The notes: generated by a model not told the origin, from the letters alone. A stretch of DNA of 38,947 bases from Candidatus Phytoplasma pini (GCF_007821455.1 NZ_VIAE01000005.1:1-38947), one strand, 5' to 3'. Positions 28,783 through 37,071 are shown, counted from the first letter of the stretch. Translations and numbers: made by a program.

Positions 28783-30210
28783 TTAATAAGCTTTTGCAAA
28801 TAAAATAGTTTGAGTTGCTTTTTTACGAGTGATAGGGCATATAGTTGTAATCAACTCTTCATCCAATATTACTCTTGCAGTTGCTCCTGTTTCTAATTTA
28901 ATAATTTTTTCTGCTTCGTTTTCATGAACACTCATTTTAATATAACCTTGACGTTGTTTTAAATAAAATTTAAAATCTTCGTAACTTTTAGCTATAAAAA
29001 TGTTTTGTTGTAAATGTTCAAAAGCTTTCTGAAACATTTTTTGATGAATTTCTTCTAATAACAAAGGAATATTTTGAAATAATATTTTTTTAGAATAAAC
29101 TTTTTTTTGTAAATTATATCTAGTAAAAACGGTAATTTCTTCATTTTCTATATCCTTAAAGCCAATTTCTAACCTTATAGGAACTCCTTTTAATTCATAA
29201 AAACTAAATTTCCAACCAACATTTTTATCTTGTTCGTCTAAATAAACAGAATATTTTTTTCTCAATTTTTGATAAAAATATTTTGCTTCTGCAACAACCC
29301 TTTCGTTTTTAGGTTGTAAAGGAATAATAACAATTTGTATCGGAGCTAAATAAGGAGGCATCACTAATCCTTCATCATCTCCATGAATCATGATAACAGC
29401 TCCAATTAAACGACTAGAAATCCCCCATGAAGTTTGATAAACAAATTCTTTTTTTAAATCAGTATTTTGAAACTTAATTTGAAAAGCTTTAGCAAATCTT
29501 TGACCTAAATAATGAGAAGTTCCCGCTTGCAAAGCTTGATTATCATTCATTAAAGCTTCAATTGAGTAAGTTATTTCTGCTCCATTGAATTTTTCTAAAT
29601 TAGTTTTACGACCTGAAACAAATGGTATTGCTAAAAGTTCTTTTCCTAATTTTTTATATAAATCCAAAATATAAAAATTTTCTTTTAAGGCCTCTTCAGA
29701 AGAAGAATGAGCAGTATGACCTTCTTGCCACAAAAACTCTTTGCTTCTTAAAAAAGGTTTTGTGTTTTTTTCCCAACGTACAACACTACACCATTGATTA
29801 AATAATTTAGGCAAATCTCGATAAGAAAAAATTTTCTTAGCAAAATATTGAGAAAATAAAACTTCAGAAGTAGGTCTAATAACTAAAATATTTTCTAATT
29901 TCTTGTTTCCTACATGAGTAATTTTTATTGTTTCGGGTGCAAAACCACTAATATGTTCTTTTTCTTGTTGAAATAATTTTTCTGTAAAAAATAAAGGAAA
30001 ATAAACATTATGATGTTTATTTTTTTTTAATTTTTTATCAATAAATTTTTGAATTTTTTCCCATAAAGCATAACCATAAGGTAAATAAATAAAAAAACCT
30101 TTAATATCAGAATAATCTATTAATTCTGATTTTAAACATACATCTATGTACCATTTAGAAAAATCTTTATTCCTGGAAGTAATTTCTTTGACCAATTTTT
30201 TACGTATCAT
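28783..30210 (-). CDS. proS: Prolyl-tRNA synthetase, archaeal/eukaryotic-like short type
   Basis: A 475-residue class II enzyme charging tRNA-Pro. It belongs to the short form without the bacterial editing insertion: DFSKWYIDVCLKSELIDYS at the N terminus, GFFIYLPYGYALWEKIQ, motif 2 region IRPTSEVLFSQYFAKKI with NQWCSVVRWE, FLRSKEFLWQEGHTAH, motif 3 region GVVMPPYLAPIQ-like (EGLVMPPYLAPIQIVIIP), then an anticodon-binding domain and the archaeal-type C-terminal extension. AAAAAAGGATTT precedes ATG 30210; a nearer ATG opens only a 3-codon out-of-frame peptide. Short ProRS is usual in Mollicutes. Confidence 0.96.
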   Translation of the reverse strand: MIRKKLVKEITSRNKDFSKWYIDVCLKSELIDYSDIKGFFIYLPYGYALWEKIQKFIDKKLKKNKHHNVYFPLFFTEKLFQQEKEHISGFAPETIKITHVGNKKLENILVIRPTSEVLFSQYFAKKIFSYRDLPKLFNQWCSVVRWEKNTKPFLRSKEFLWQEGHTAHSSSEEALKENFYILDLYKKLGKELLAIPFVSGRKTNLEKFNGAEITYSIEALMNDNQALQAGTSHYLGQRFAKAFQIKFQNTDLKKEFVYQTSWGISSRLIGAVIMIHGDDEGLVMPPYLAPIQIVIIPLQPKNERVVAEAKYFYQKLRKKYSVYLDEQDKNVGWKFSFYELKGVPIRLEIGFKDIENEEITVFTRYNLQKKVYSKKILFQNIPLLLEEIHQKMFQKAFEHLQQNIFIAKSYEDFKFYLKQRQGYIKMSVHENEAEKIIKLETGATARVILDEELITTICPITRKKATQTILFAKAY

Positions 30211-30371
30211 AAATTCATAAATCCTTTTTTGTTGTTTTATTTTGAATAAAATGATAAATTAATCAAAATTAATATAAAAATAAATAAATTATAATAATCT
30301 TCAATATTTTTAAAGATAAATTTTTCAATAATAATTGAAATTTATTTCAATAATTGCGTAAATAATTTTAC

Positions 30372-30503
30372 TTAATCTTCTTTTACCGCAAAAAATAATT
30401 GATATTTTTGTCTAAAACGCAACTCTTGGAATATTATTTCGAAAATAGTTTTTTTTAAATTTAAAATTTTATTGATGATTTTTGTACTTAAAACAAAATT
30501 GTT
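30372..30503 (-). pseudogene. Possible remnant coding segment, 43 codons, no start
   Basis: The minus-strand frame runs from just after a TAA (30504-30506) to TAA at 30372-30374. It contains several G/C-bearing codons in an otherwise almost pure A/T region. The translation has FEIIFQELRFRQKYQLF near its C terminus. No ATG, GTG or TTG is in frame. Whether it belongs to a degraded transposase or another lost gene cannot be judged from sequence alone. Confidence 0.25.
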
Positions 30504-30965
30504 TTAATAAAAAATATAATATCTATTTCTAATATTTTATTAGTTTAAAAATAAAAGATAAAACAATTACTGATTTGTATAATAATTTTTTATGATAGAT
30601 TTTATAAAAATATTCTTTCAAAAAATCTTTTGTATATTAACAAGGACAAAAAAATAACAATTAAATAAACATAAAGAAGATTGTTTTTTTCATCATAAAC
30701 TCATGTAATTTGAGTTTTTCCATCCAATATTAAAAAAGGTAAATTTTTTTTCGAAACTTTTTTAATTTTAAAGATAAATTTCTTATCAAAAAAAATTTAT
30801 TTTCATTATCATAACCAATATTTTTTACTATTTTTCTAAAAATATTTACTATATTTTGAAAAATAAAATAAAAAATTTTTGTTTTGTAAATGATGTTTCT
30901 ATCGCTTTTTTTTAAAATTAAGATCTTTTGTTAATGTTTTATTAATTATTAAAAAAATTAAAAAT

Positions 30966-31000
30966 ATTAAAAAAAGACTTTCAAAAAGTCTTTTTTTAAT
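30966..31000 (-). terminator. Strong terminator of the cold-shock-domain gene
   Basis: Arms at 30966-30981 and 30985-31000 pair over 16 bp around a 3-base loop; the core is AAAGACTTT/AAAGTCTTT-like with long A and T flanks, giving a T run on the minus strand. It lies 16 bases beyond the gene's stop. Confidence 0.85.
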
Positions 31001-31015
31001 AAAAATAAATATTTT

Positions 31016-31375
31016 TTATTTTATGATAACAATATCAAGAGCTTGTGGTTTAAATATACCTGAGTTAGGATCTTTTACTTCACGAATAATAAATTCCACT
31101 TTATCATTTTGTTCTAAAGTTTTAAATGTTGCTTTCCCGTCCCCATCGTTACGTTCTTTGCCATCTCTGAATTTTATAGATGTGTAATGACAAAAAAGAT
31201 CCTCGTCTGACCAAGTTTGGTAAAATTTTTTAGATTTTTCATCCTCATTTAATCTTTCTTCATATTGAGATTCAACATCTACCATATTTAAAGGTTCTAT
31301 AGATGTAATAAAACCATACCCTTTTTGATTATCGAACCATTTTATAATACCACTAAATTTTCTTGTTTGCGACAT
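31016..31375 (-). CDS. Cold-shock-domain protein with acidic insertion
   Basis: A 119-residue protein whose ends match a CspA-type nucleic-acid-binding domain: SGIIKWFDNQKGYGFI (8-23, RNP1 KGYGFI), DLFCHYTSI (59-67, RNP2), FKTLEQNDKVEFIIREV and PQALDIVII. Between RNP1 and RNP2, where Csp proteins have about ten residues, lies a ~34-residue acidic segment (25-58) rich in E, D and S/Y; there is a second extension near 70-83 (DGKERNDGDGK). The core probably still folds as a five-stranded barrel with an extra loop. Likely role: RNA chaperone. The strong SD GAGGAG lies 12 bases before ATG 31375. Isolated, with its own terminator. Confidence 0.85.
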   Translation of the reverse strand: MSQTRKFSGIIKWFDNQKGYGFITSIEPLNMVDVESQYEERLNEDEKSKKFYQTWSDEDLFCHYTSIKFRDGKERNDGDGKATFKTLEQNDKVEFIIREVKDPNSGIFKPQALDIVIIK

Positions 31376-31423
31376 TTACTTTTGAACTCCTCTTCTTTTT
31401 TTATTGCCTTTTTTTGATTATTT

Positions 31424-31446
31424 TTTATCTATTATTATTAGATAAA
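31424..31446 (-). promoter_or_regulatory. Stem-loop in leader of the cold-shock-domain gene
   Basis: TTTATCTA (31424-31431) and TAGATAAA (31439-31446) pair over 8 bp with a 7-base loop, about 50 bases upstream of the start codon. A copy of TATCTAAT lies next to it. Cold-shock mRNAs often have structured leaders, but a thermosensing role is only a guess. Confidence 0.3.
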
Positions 31447-31581
31447 TATTAGATAAAATACAAAAGCACATAATTTAAGTATAACAATTTTATCTACCAA
31501 TTTAAATAACCTTTTCTATTATATAATAATTATTCATAAAATCAACAAAAAATATACCATATTATTAGCCAAAATTAAAAA

Positions 31582-31600
31582 AATCTAATTTTATTAGATT
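31582..31600 (-). terminator. Second terminator-like hairpin
   Basis: AATCTAAT (31582-31589), loop, ATTAGATT (31593-31600): 8-bp perfect stem followed on the minus strand by seven T's. It may back up the preceding terminator of the 298-residue gene. Confidence 0.6.
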
Positions 31601-31668
31601 AAAAATATTTATTTAATTTCTGTTTAAATAATTTAAGTGAGTAATTAATAATTATTTTGTTTTTATAA

Positions 31669-31700
31669 AAAATAATGTTTTTGTGAAACAACATTATTTT
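31669..31700 (-). terminator. Terminator of the 298-residue membrane-protein gene
   Basis: AAAATAATGTT (31669-31679) and AACATTATTTT (31690-31700) pair over 11 bp with a 10-base loop; a T-rich run follows on the minus strand. It starts 37 bases beyond the stop codon. Confidence 0.78.
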
Positions 31701-31736
31701 AGCTCTTAAAATAAATTAATTATAAATGATAATTAT

Positions 31737-32633
31737 TCAAAGTTTATAAAAAGTAGATAAATTAAGAGATGTATCATTAGCAAATATTGTTGCAAAATTA
31801 TTAGCATCATAAAATATTTTTTCTTGAATTTTGTGGCCTAAAAAATAATCATAATCAATTATGGAAATTAATGTTGAATTTTGTCCATAAATTTTTTTAC
31901 TTATTTTTTGTTCTTCAGGTTTTATTTCAACGCGTAATAACGCCGTTGTCGAAGAAATAGGAAATTCAGATTTAATATCTTTTTCTGATTCTTCTTCAAA
32001 ATAAAACAATATAAAATGAACTAAATCACCTTTGTAATTATGTTCTTGATATATTTTAAATTTACTTAAATTTTGTTTAAAAAAATTTAAATTTAAATCA
32101 TTAAAAATAAAATCAAACTTATTTATAAGTAAATTTATTATTGTTTCATTTAAAGAATCTATTATTTGATTATCCGTTGATATTGAATCAAAATTTCTAT
32201 TATTAAACTTATTTAATATATTTAATATATAAATTTGTTCATTTAAAGTATTCAAATCTCTTTTTAAAAATATATATTTTGGTTTTGATTGTTTTTTTAT
32301 ACTATTAAATTTAGTAGAAAAATTTTTTTTTTGAGATTCTAGATTAATTTTTTCTTTTGAAATTAAAGTTTTTTTTGATTTTTCTGTATAATTATTATTT
32401 AAATTTATATTTTGATCTTCATTATCTTCTTTTTTATTAACAATTATTTTTTCGTTAAACTTTTCATCATATTCTAATGAGAGAAAAAAATTTTTTTTTA
32501 TTAAAAAAAAATAAATAAAAAATAATATACAAAAATGAAAAAATACTTTCTTAATGGAAACAATATAATTATTAAATTTAATCAAAACAAAAATTGTACT
32601 CAAAATAATAATATTGATAAAAAAACAAACCAA
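31737..32633 (-). CDS. Unrecognised membrane-anchored protein
   Basis: 298 residues, no family recognised. Two hydrophobic segments (about 2-20 and 31-45) are followed by a long Asn/Lys/Glu/Ser-rich linker (50-115) and a more ordered C-terminal part (115-298) with alternating helices and strands (ALLRVEIKPEEQKISKKI, STLISIIDYDYFLGHK). The listed start is a TTG at 32633 with no SD; GGGAG lies about 60 bases upstream, with an in-frame stop right after it, so the real start is uncertain. If both segments span the membrane, both ends of the protein lie on the same side. Isolated, with a terminator; very AT-rich coding sequence, possibly fast-evolving. Confidence 0.65.
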   Translation of the reverse strand: MVCFFINIIILSTIFVLIKFNNYIVSIKKVFFHFCILFFIYFFLIKKNFFLSLEYDEKFNEKIIVNKKEDNEDQNINLNNNYTEKSKKTLISKEKINLESQKKNFSTKFNSIKKQSKPKYIFLKRDLNTLNEQIYILNILNKFNNRNFDSISTDNQIIDSLNETIINLLINKFDFIFNDLNLNFFKQNLSKFKIYQEHNYKGDLVHFILFYFEEESEKDIKSEFPISSTTALLRVEIKPEEQKISKKIYGQNSTLISIIDYDYFLGHKIQEKIFYDANNFATIFANDTSLNLSTFYKL

Positions 32634-32846
32634 AAAATTTTCTATAAAAAAACAAATTAAATTATATATATTCTAGCTCCCTTTAATAATTAATATTTTT
32701 TTTATTTATCATAATATATAAACATAATTATGAATTATTACTAATTTTCATTTTTAATAAAATAAAGAAAATTAGAATTTTGAACTTTTAACATTAAAAT
32801 ATTAAAATTTAAAATTTTATTATTTCAAAAAAAAATTGTTTTATTA

Positions 32847-33632
32847 TCAAGTGCGATAAATAATAAAACTAGAAATTACTATAACTAAAAAGAAAGTTAT
32901 AAAAGAAAAAATATACTTAATTATCAAATTTTTCTTTTTATCAATACAACGCGAAAAATCAATAAAAAAAGAACATAATATAATTATCCCATCTATGAAT
33001 AAAGAAACTTCGCCTAAACTTCCAACAATGTTTTTTTTTCGTAAATATAAAAAAATAATATCAGTTCCTCCTGTAGAACTTCCGCTTTTGAAAATCAAAC
33101 CACAACCTAAACCTACGGCCAATCCTGTAATTAAAGAAGAAAATAAAAATTTATAATTTTTATTTTCTTTTATAAAAGAAGGATATTTATCTACAATAAA
33201 ATTTTGTTCAATTCCGAAATATTTTAATTTTTTAAACACAAAAGAAAAAATGATATTAAATATCAATGTCGAAACAATAAAATAAAAATCCCAACCTTCG
33301 CCAAAAAAAGACAAACAACATATAAAAATAAATAAAATTAAACGTATAAAAATAATAAAATTACCAGAACTAAAAAAATAATTTTGTTCTTTAGTTTCTT
33401 TTTTATACCAAAAAACTTTATCCAAAAAAATTAAATTACTTTCTAAACCTCCAAGAATAAATTTTTCTTGTAAAATAATAAAATAAACTGATAATACTAA
33501 TAAAATTATACCTAAAAATGTTTGAATAATGTTTGATATTTGCGAAATATGAAAAACAAATAATAAAATTAAAGTAAAAAAAATTAAAAAAAAGATATTT
33601 AATAATAATTTATTTTTTGTTTTTGTAATCAA
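32847..33632 (-). CDS. YitT-like multi-spanning membrane protein (second copy)
   Basis: 261 residues with about six hydrophobic segments. The signature SLITGLAVGLGCGLIFKSGSSTGGTDIIFLYLR is the Gly-rich YitT/DUF161 motif, closer to the family pattern than in the copy at 17811-18542. The cytoplasmic DUF2179 tail is absent here too; the frame ends right after a last TM segment with RT. It starts with TTG at 33632, supported by AAGGTGAT at a suitable distance. Transport is suggested but the substrate is unknown. Confidence 0.8.
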   Translation of the reverse strand: MITKTKNKLLLNIFFLIFFTLILLFVFHISQISNIIQTFLGIILLVLSVYFIILQEKFILGGLESNLIFLDKVFWYKKETKEQNYFFSSGNFIIFIRLILFIFICCLSFFGEGWDFYFIVSTLIFNIIFSFVFKKLKYFGIEQNFIVDKYPSFIKENKNYKFLFSSLITGLAVGLGCGLIFKSGSSTGGTDIIFLYLRKKNIVGSLGEVSLFIDGIIILCSFFIDFSRCIDKKKNLIIKYIFSFITFFLVIVISSFIIYRT

Positions 33633-34493
33633 TGTAAATCACCTTCATTTATCTTTATTTATCTTTTATCTTTCTTGGAAACAACAAATATAATTTTTTT
33701 CAAAAATAAATAGAATTTATATTTTGAAATTAATGAAAAATAAAATTCAAATATATAGATTAAAAAAGAAAAAAATTCCTAAAATGCAATTTATTTATCA
33801 AATAAGTATTATATTAATTTAATAATATTCAATATTTTTTGAAAAAAATTTTCAAAAACAAAAATAATGCCAAATTATAATATTTATTATAAAAAAACTT
33901 TATTTCATTAAATAAAAAAATAAAAAATTAGAAACTTTTTTGAAAAAAATAAACTCAAAATAACCCAAAAAATAAAAAGTAAAGTATTCAAAAAAGTTAA
34001 AAACTCAGTAAGGAATATTTTAAATATAATTACATTTCTATTGCAAAAGAAAAGACAAGTATATTGATAAAATAGAAAAAAAATAATATTAAAAAAATCC
34101 GATTATCAAATAAATTATGATATCGATTTATTTTATATATCAGCATATACGAAACATAAAAAAAAATAATAAAAAACACAAACACAAATTTATATGTTTA
34201 TTAAAAATAATACAAATACAATATAAAAAAATTTAAGACAATTTAAAAGTCGATTTTTAATCATTTATTATTGAAACATTTCAAAAAAATAAATAATTTT
34301 AAGATAAATAAAAAAACAAATTATATTTATTTTGAATATCAATATTTTATTATAACATATATTTTGTAAATAAGAAAAAAATTAACAAAAAAACACCTAT
34401 ATTGTCTTTTTATCTATCAAAATTAAAAAATTATTGTATTTTTATTTTATTTAGATTTTTTAAAAAACAAAAAGTGTCTAAACTTTTGGAACA
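33633..34493. other. 861-bp AT-rich gap at the boundary between core and PMU-like block
   Basis: No gene on either strand beyond trivial ORFs of fewer than 45 codons. A 10-bp hairpin (33836-33845 with 33849-33858) has no T tract on the plus strand. A perfect 12-bp inverted repeat, AACTTTTTTGAA (33933-33944) and TTCAAAAAAGTT (33987-33998), encloses 42 bases. The gap ends at AAAAGTGTCTAAACTTTTGG, beyond which composition and coding strand change at once. Confidence 0.6.
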
Positions 34494-35315
34494 GTGCAGA
34501 CCAACCACATCGATCAAATCGACGAAGCCATTAAATCAAGATTCACTTACAATATCGAAGTAAAACCAGGCAACAAAGAAGAAAGAAAACAGTTTTTCGA
34601 ATTTCTCATCAAAAAACGTGATAATCCGTATTCTAACGAAGCCAAACAATATTTATACGATGTTATTAACGAATCTTTGGAAGGATTACTTCCTACCCAA
34701 GCATTCAAAAAAGCCAATCGTACTTTAGAAAACCTCTTAAGATCAACCGTCCTCATCTTTGCTCAAAACCGTGGTAAAGTTGAACCTATAAGAGATGCAA
34801 TTAACATTGAAGATTTAAAAGAAGCTTATAAAATGAACATTTCTCCTGACATTTCTATTTTAGACAAGATCGAGAAAAAAATAAAACCAAAACGAAACGA
34901 ACCAAAACAAGAAGCAAACAAAAAAACACTTTCTGAAGAATTAAAGAACATTAAATATGTAGCGAATAAAAAGAAAAATGCAGTTGTTGCTGAAGACGCG
35001 AAAATCCTTAACGATGACATTAAAACCGAACAATATTGTGATGTTTTACTTATGCCTTTGAGACAAAATCGAAAAGTCTACCAAGGAGATAAAATTAAAT
35101 TTAACACTCAATTTACAAAAGATATCAAAGAAATTAAAGATCAAAAAGAAATCCAAGAACTTAATCAAGCAAAAAAAGAAATTGATCAAATATTTGATGA
35201 TATCGATTCTGAATTACTCCGCCAAATCAACGATATTGAAACAAAAAAACAAAAATTAACGAGTAATACAAATTCGACAACACCAAAACAAAATACACCG
35301 AAAGGAGATAAATAA
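34494..35315 (+). pseudogene. C-terminal fragment of an AAA+ ATPase (PMU type), 5'-truncated
   Basis: The frame is open from a stop at 34479-34481; the only early start is GTG 34494, without an SD. The first residues, QTNHIDQIDEAIKSRF, match the end of an AAA+ module (sensor-1 TN and the SRH with arginine finger R16), followed by the helical lid (EERKQFFEFLIKKR...LLPTQAFKKANRTLENLLR). Walker A and B are missing and no upstream frame supplies them. Residues 125-273 are a Lys/Glu-rich tail without a recognised domain and no HExxH protease motif. Phytoplasma PMUs carry related genes often labelled ATP-dependent Zn protease. The fragment cannot hydrolyse ATP. Its end holds the SD (AAAGGAG) for the next gene. 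Confidence 0.75.
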
Positions 35316-35317
35316 TT

Positions 35318-36931
35318 ATGTTCCATCCCTACGACTTAATTAAGATTTACTTAAGATTTTCCTCTTATTTAACTTGGTTTTTCATGGCCACCGTAATCTC
35401 CAATGTTTACTTTTTTTTCAAAAGAACACGCAACGGGAACGAAAACCAACAAAACACCACCACGTGGAAAAGCTATTTTATTTATTTTTTAATCTTCATC
35501 GGTCTTTTCAGTTTTATTTATTTAGCCTTTTTCAAACCAAGAGACCCATCTAACAAACACTTGGGACAATTAGTCAACGCATATGACAAAGCAATTGACC
35601 ATTGCGGCGAAGTCCTTAACAATTACAAAGGACTCGAAGCTGCGTGGAAAGACGAATTACAAAAATGCGAAGTTGAATTAAAAGACCTTTATAAAGCCCA
35701 ACAACTAACCCAAGAACAAAAAGAAAAAATCGAACAGCTTTTGAAGCAAATCGAAACCAAGATTGCTGAAATTAAACACCAAAAAGGAGAAACTGAACAG
35801 AACATTAAAATTTTAGAAGAACAAAAACAACAAAAAGAAGGCGAATTAACGGATAAACAAAAAGAAGCAAAAGCCCAAGAAGAAGCGATAAAATCATCTT
35901 CCCTTAACGACAAAGCTAGATTAGAAGCCGAACTTGACAAAATAAACGCCGAAATAAGCGATTTAATCGGACAAATATCACATATAAAATCACAAATCAG
36001 TATATTAGAAACTAAAATAAAAACGTATAATGAAATGCTAGAACAAGCTGAAGAATTAAAAAAATTTTTTAAAGAAAAACAAGAAGAGTTAAAATATGGT
36101 GAAAATTCATTATATAGTCAAATATTATCCATTCAAGAACGAAAAGATGAATGTCAAAGACAAATTGACGAAATTCAAAAAGAAATGGAAGCGATCGAAG
36201 CAATGAAACAATGTTATAAAGAATTGCAAAAACAATACCGCGACGCTCACAGCCGTATGGAAACTCATCAAGAAGTAACTAGAGCTTCTTTCAGTAATAT
36301 TTGCAATATGGCTTTCAAAGCTGCTGACGTTATTTCCGATTTCTTTCCTGCTAAAGCCTTTAGTAAAGTGATGGATGTAATTCCTGGAGTTACTAAAAAG
36401 TGGGGACAAAGAATGAGCGCAGTTTCTTTAGGTCTTCATGAAGGTCACCATATATACCGTATATTTGCGAGAACATACCAAGAAAACAGTGAACAACCTT
36501 TGATGCTTTCCAAAACAGCTTTAGACTCTTATATCGCTGACATTAACCGTGATTTATCCGAACTTGACGCCAACTACCGTGATCGTGAACAAAAATTAAA
36601 TGATTATCAAAAGAGAAAAAATAGTGATGAATTAAGTATTGAATTTCAAAAATCTAGGGAGGTAGCTAAAGGAATTATAATCAGGGAATCGGCAACGTTT
36701 GATAGTTTTGTAAAACTTTGTAAACAATTAACAATAGAAAAACAAGAAATTAGCGGAATTAGTAAATTAGAATTTGATGTAAACAAGTTAGAAGAAAAAA
36801 AAGAATTGAAAATTATGGAATGCGCCGATATAAAACAAGAATTAAAGCAAAAAAACCCTAACTTCAATAAAGCTCAAAACCACATCGAACAAAGACGTCG
36901 AAACAAAAACCCTAGCCTTGAAATTGCATAA
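35318..36931 (+). CDS. Two-TM coiled-coil protein of PMU type
   Basis: 537 residues. Two TM segments (about 12-34 and 53-72) are followed by a long heptad-rich coiled coil (about 85-310, KIEQLLKQIETKIAEIKHQK and similar), a more hydrophobic region near 330-375 (AFKAADVISDFFPAKAFSKVMDVIPGVTKKWG), then more coiled coil and a basic tail (QRRRNKNPSLEIA). Residues 204-249 are encoded by a 139-bp stretch found again exactly at 37693-37831. Phytoplasma PMUs often have such a coiled-coil gene next to the AAA+ gene, sometimes labelled SMC-like, but no ATP-binding head is present here. ATG 35318 lies 2 bp after the AAA+ stop with the strong SD AAAGGAG, so the two are translationally linked. Function unknown. 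Confidence 0.8.
   Translation: MFHPYDLIKIYLRFSSYLTWFFMATVISNVYFFFKRTRNGNENQQNTTTWKSYFIYFLIFIGLFSFIYLAFFKPRDPSNKHLGQLVNAYDKAIDHCGEVLNNYKGLEAAWKDELQKCEVELKDLYKAQQLTQEQKEKIEQLLKQIETKIAEIKHQKGETEQNIKILEEQKQQKEGELTDKQKEAKAQEEAIKSSSLNDKARLEAELDKINAEISDLIGQISHIKSQISILETKIKTYNEMLEQAEELKKFFKEKQEELKYGENSLYSQILSIQERKDECQRQIDEIQKEMEAIEAMKQCYKELQKQYRDAHSRMETHQEVTRASFSNICNMAFKAADVISDFFPAKAFSKVMDVIPGVTKKWGQRMSAVSLGLHEGHHIYRIFARTYQENSEQPLMLSKTALDSYIADINRDLSELDANYRDREQKLNDYQKRKNSDELSIEFQKSREVAKGIIIRESATFDSFVKLCKQLTIEKQEISGISKLEFDVNKLEEKKELKIMECADIKQELKQKNPNFNKAQNHIEQRRRNKNPSLEIA
35925..36063 (+). repeat. 139-bp exact direct repeat, copy 1
   Basis: Identical to 37693-37831, starting AAGCCGAACTTGAC and ending in six A's after GAAGAATT. 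It encodes AELDKINAEISDLIGQISHI and on to EELKK in the same frame in both genes. Confidence 0.97.
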
Positions 36932-36996
36932 TTTATTTTATAACAATTAATGTCATTTAAAAAAAACTTATCTTAAATATTAATTAAATTAAATTA

Positions 36997-37052
36997 TATA
37001 ATAGTAGTCGAGTAATCATTTCTTTAAATGATGATATTCTTTACTACTATTA
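36997..37052 (+). promoter_or_regulatory. Nested palindrome with -10-like hexamer upstream of the 37072 gene
   Basis: TATAAT at 36997-37002 overlaps the left arm of a perfect 9-bp inverted repeat, TAATAGTAG (36999-37007) and CTACTATTA (37044-37052). Inside it lies a second stem, ATCATTT (37015-37021) and AAATGAT (37026-37032), with a 4-base loop. The SD GGAAAGGA follows at once. No convincing -35 box is seen. It could be an operator, a structured leader, or both. Confidence 0.45.
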
Positions 37053-37071
37053 TCGGAAAGGACCTTAAAGA

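Larger units (their letters stand above)
30211..31015. other. 805-bp gap with possible gene remnant
   Basis: No complete gene. On the minus strand 30372-30503 is open for 43 codons without a start codon, ending LFFAVKED then TAA, with a fairly coding-like composition (QELRFRQKYQLFFAVKED). I do not recognise it; it could be the tail of a decayed gene. The rest is extreme AT-rich DNA with poly-T and poly-A runs. I found no tRNA, RNase P or tmRNA signature. Confidence 0.4.
31376..31736. other. 361-bp intergenic region with csp leader and two terminator-like hairpins
   Basis: No gene. From right to left on the minus strand: a hairpin after the 298-residue gene (31669-31700), a second one (31582-31600), an AT-rich stretch where the csp promoter is expected, and a small stem-loop at 31424-31446 (TTTATCTA/TAGATAAA) in the csp leader. 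Confidence 0.6.

Noticed and set aside
30211-30420. T-box or other riboswitch upstream of proS
   Set aside because: No T-box consensus (GGTGG...ACCGCG type) or other known riboswitch core is visible; the region is nearly pure A/T.
33836-33858. 10-bp hairpin as a terminator
   Set aside because: No gene ends near it and no T tract follows on the plus strand.
35689-36867. Minus-strand ORFs opposite the 537-residue coiled-coil gene
   Set aside because: Antisense shadows of Lys/Glu-rich codons (Phe/Ser/Cys-rich translations) with no supporting signals.
35318-36931. True SMC or ABC-type ATPase
   Set aside because: Only coiled coil and TM segments are present; no Walker A, Walker B or signature motif.
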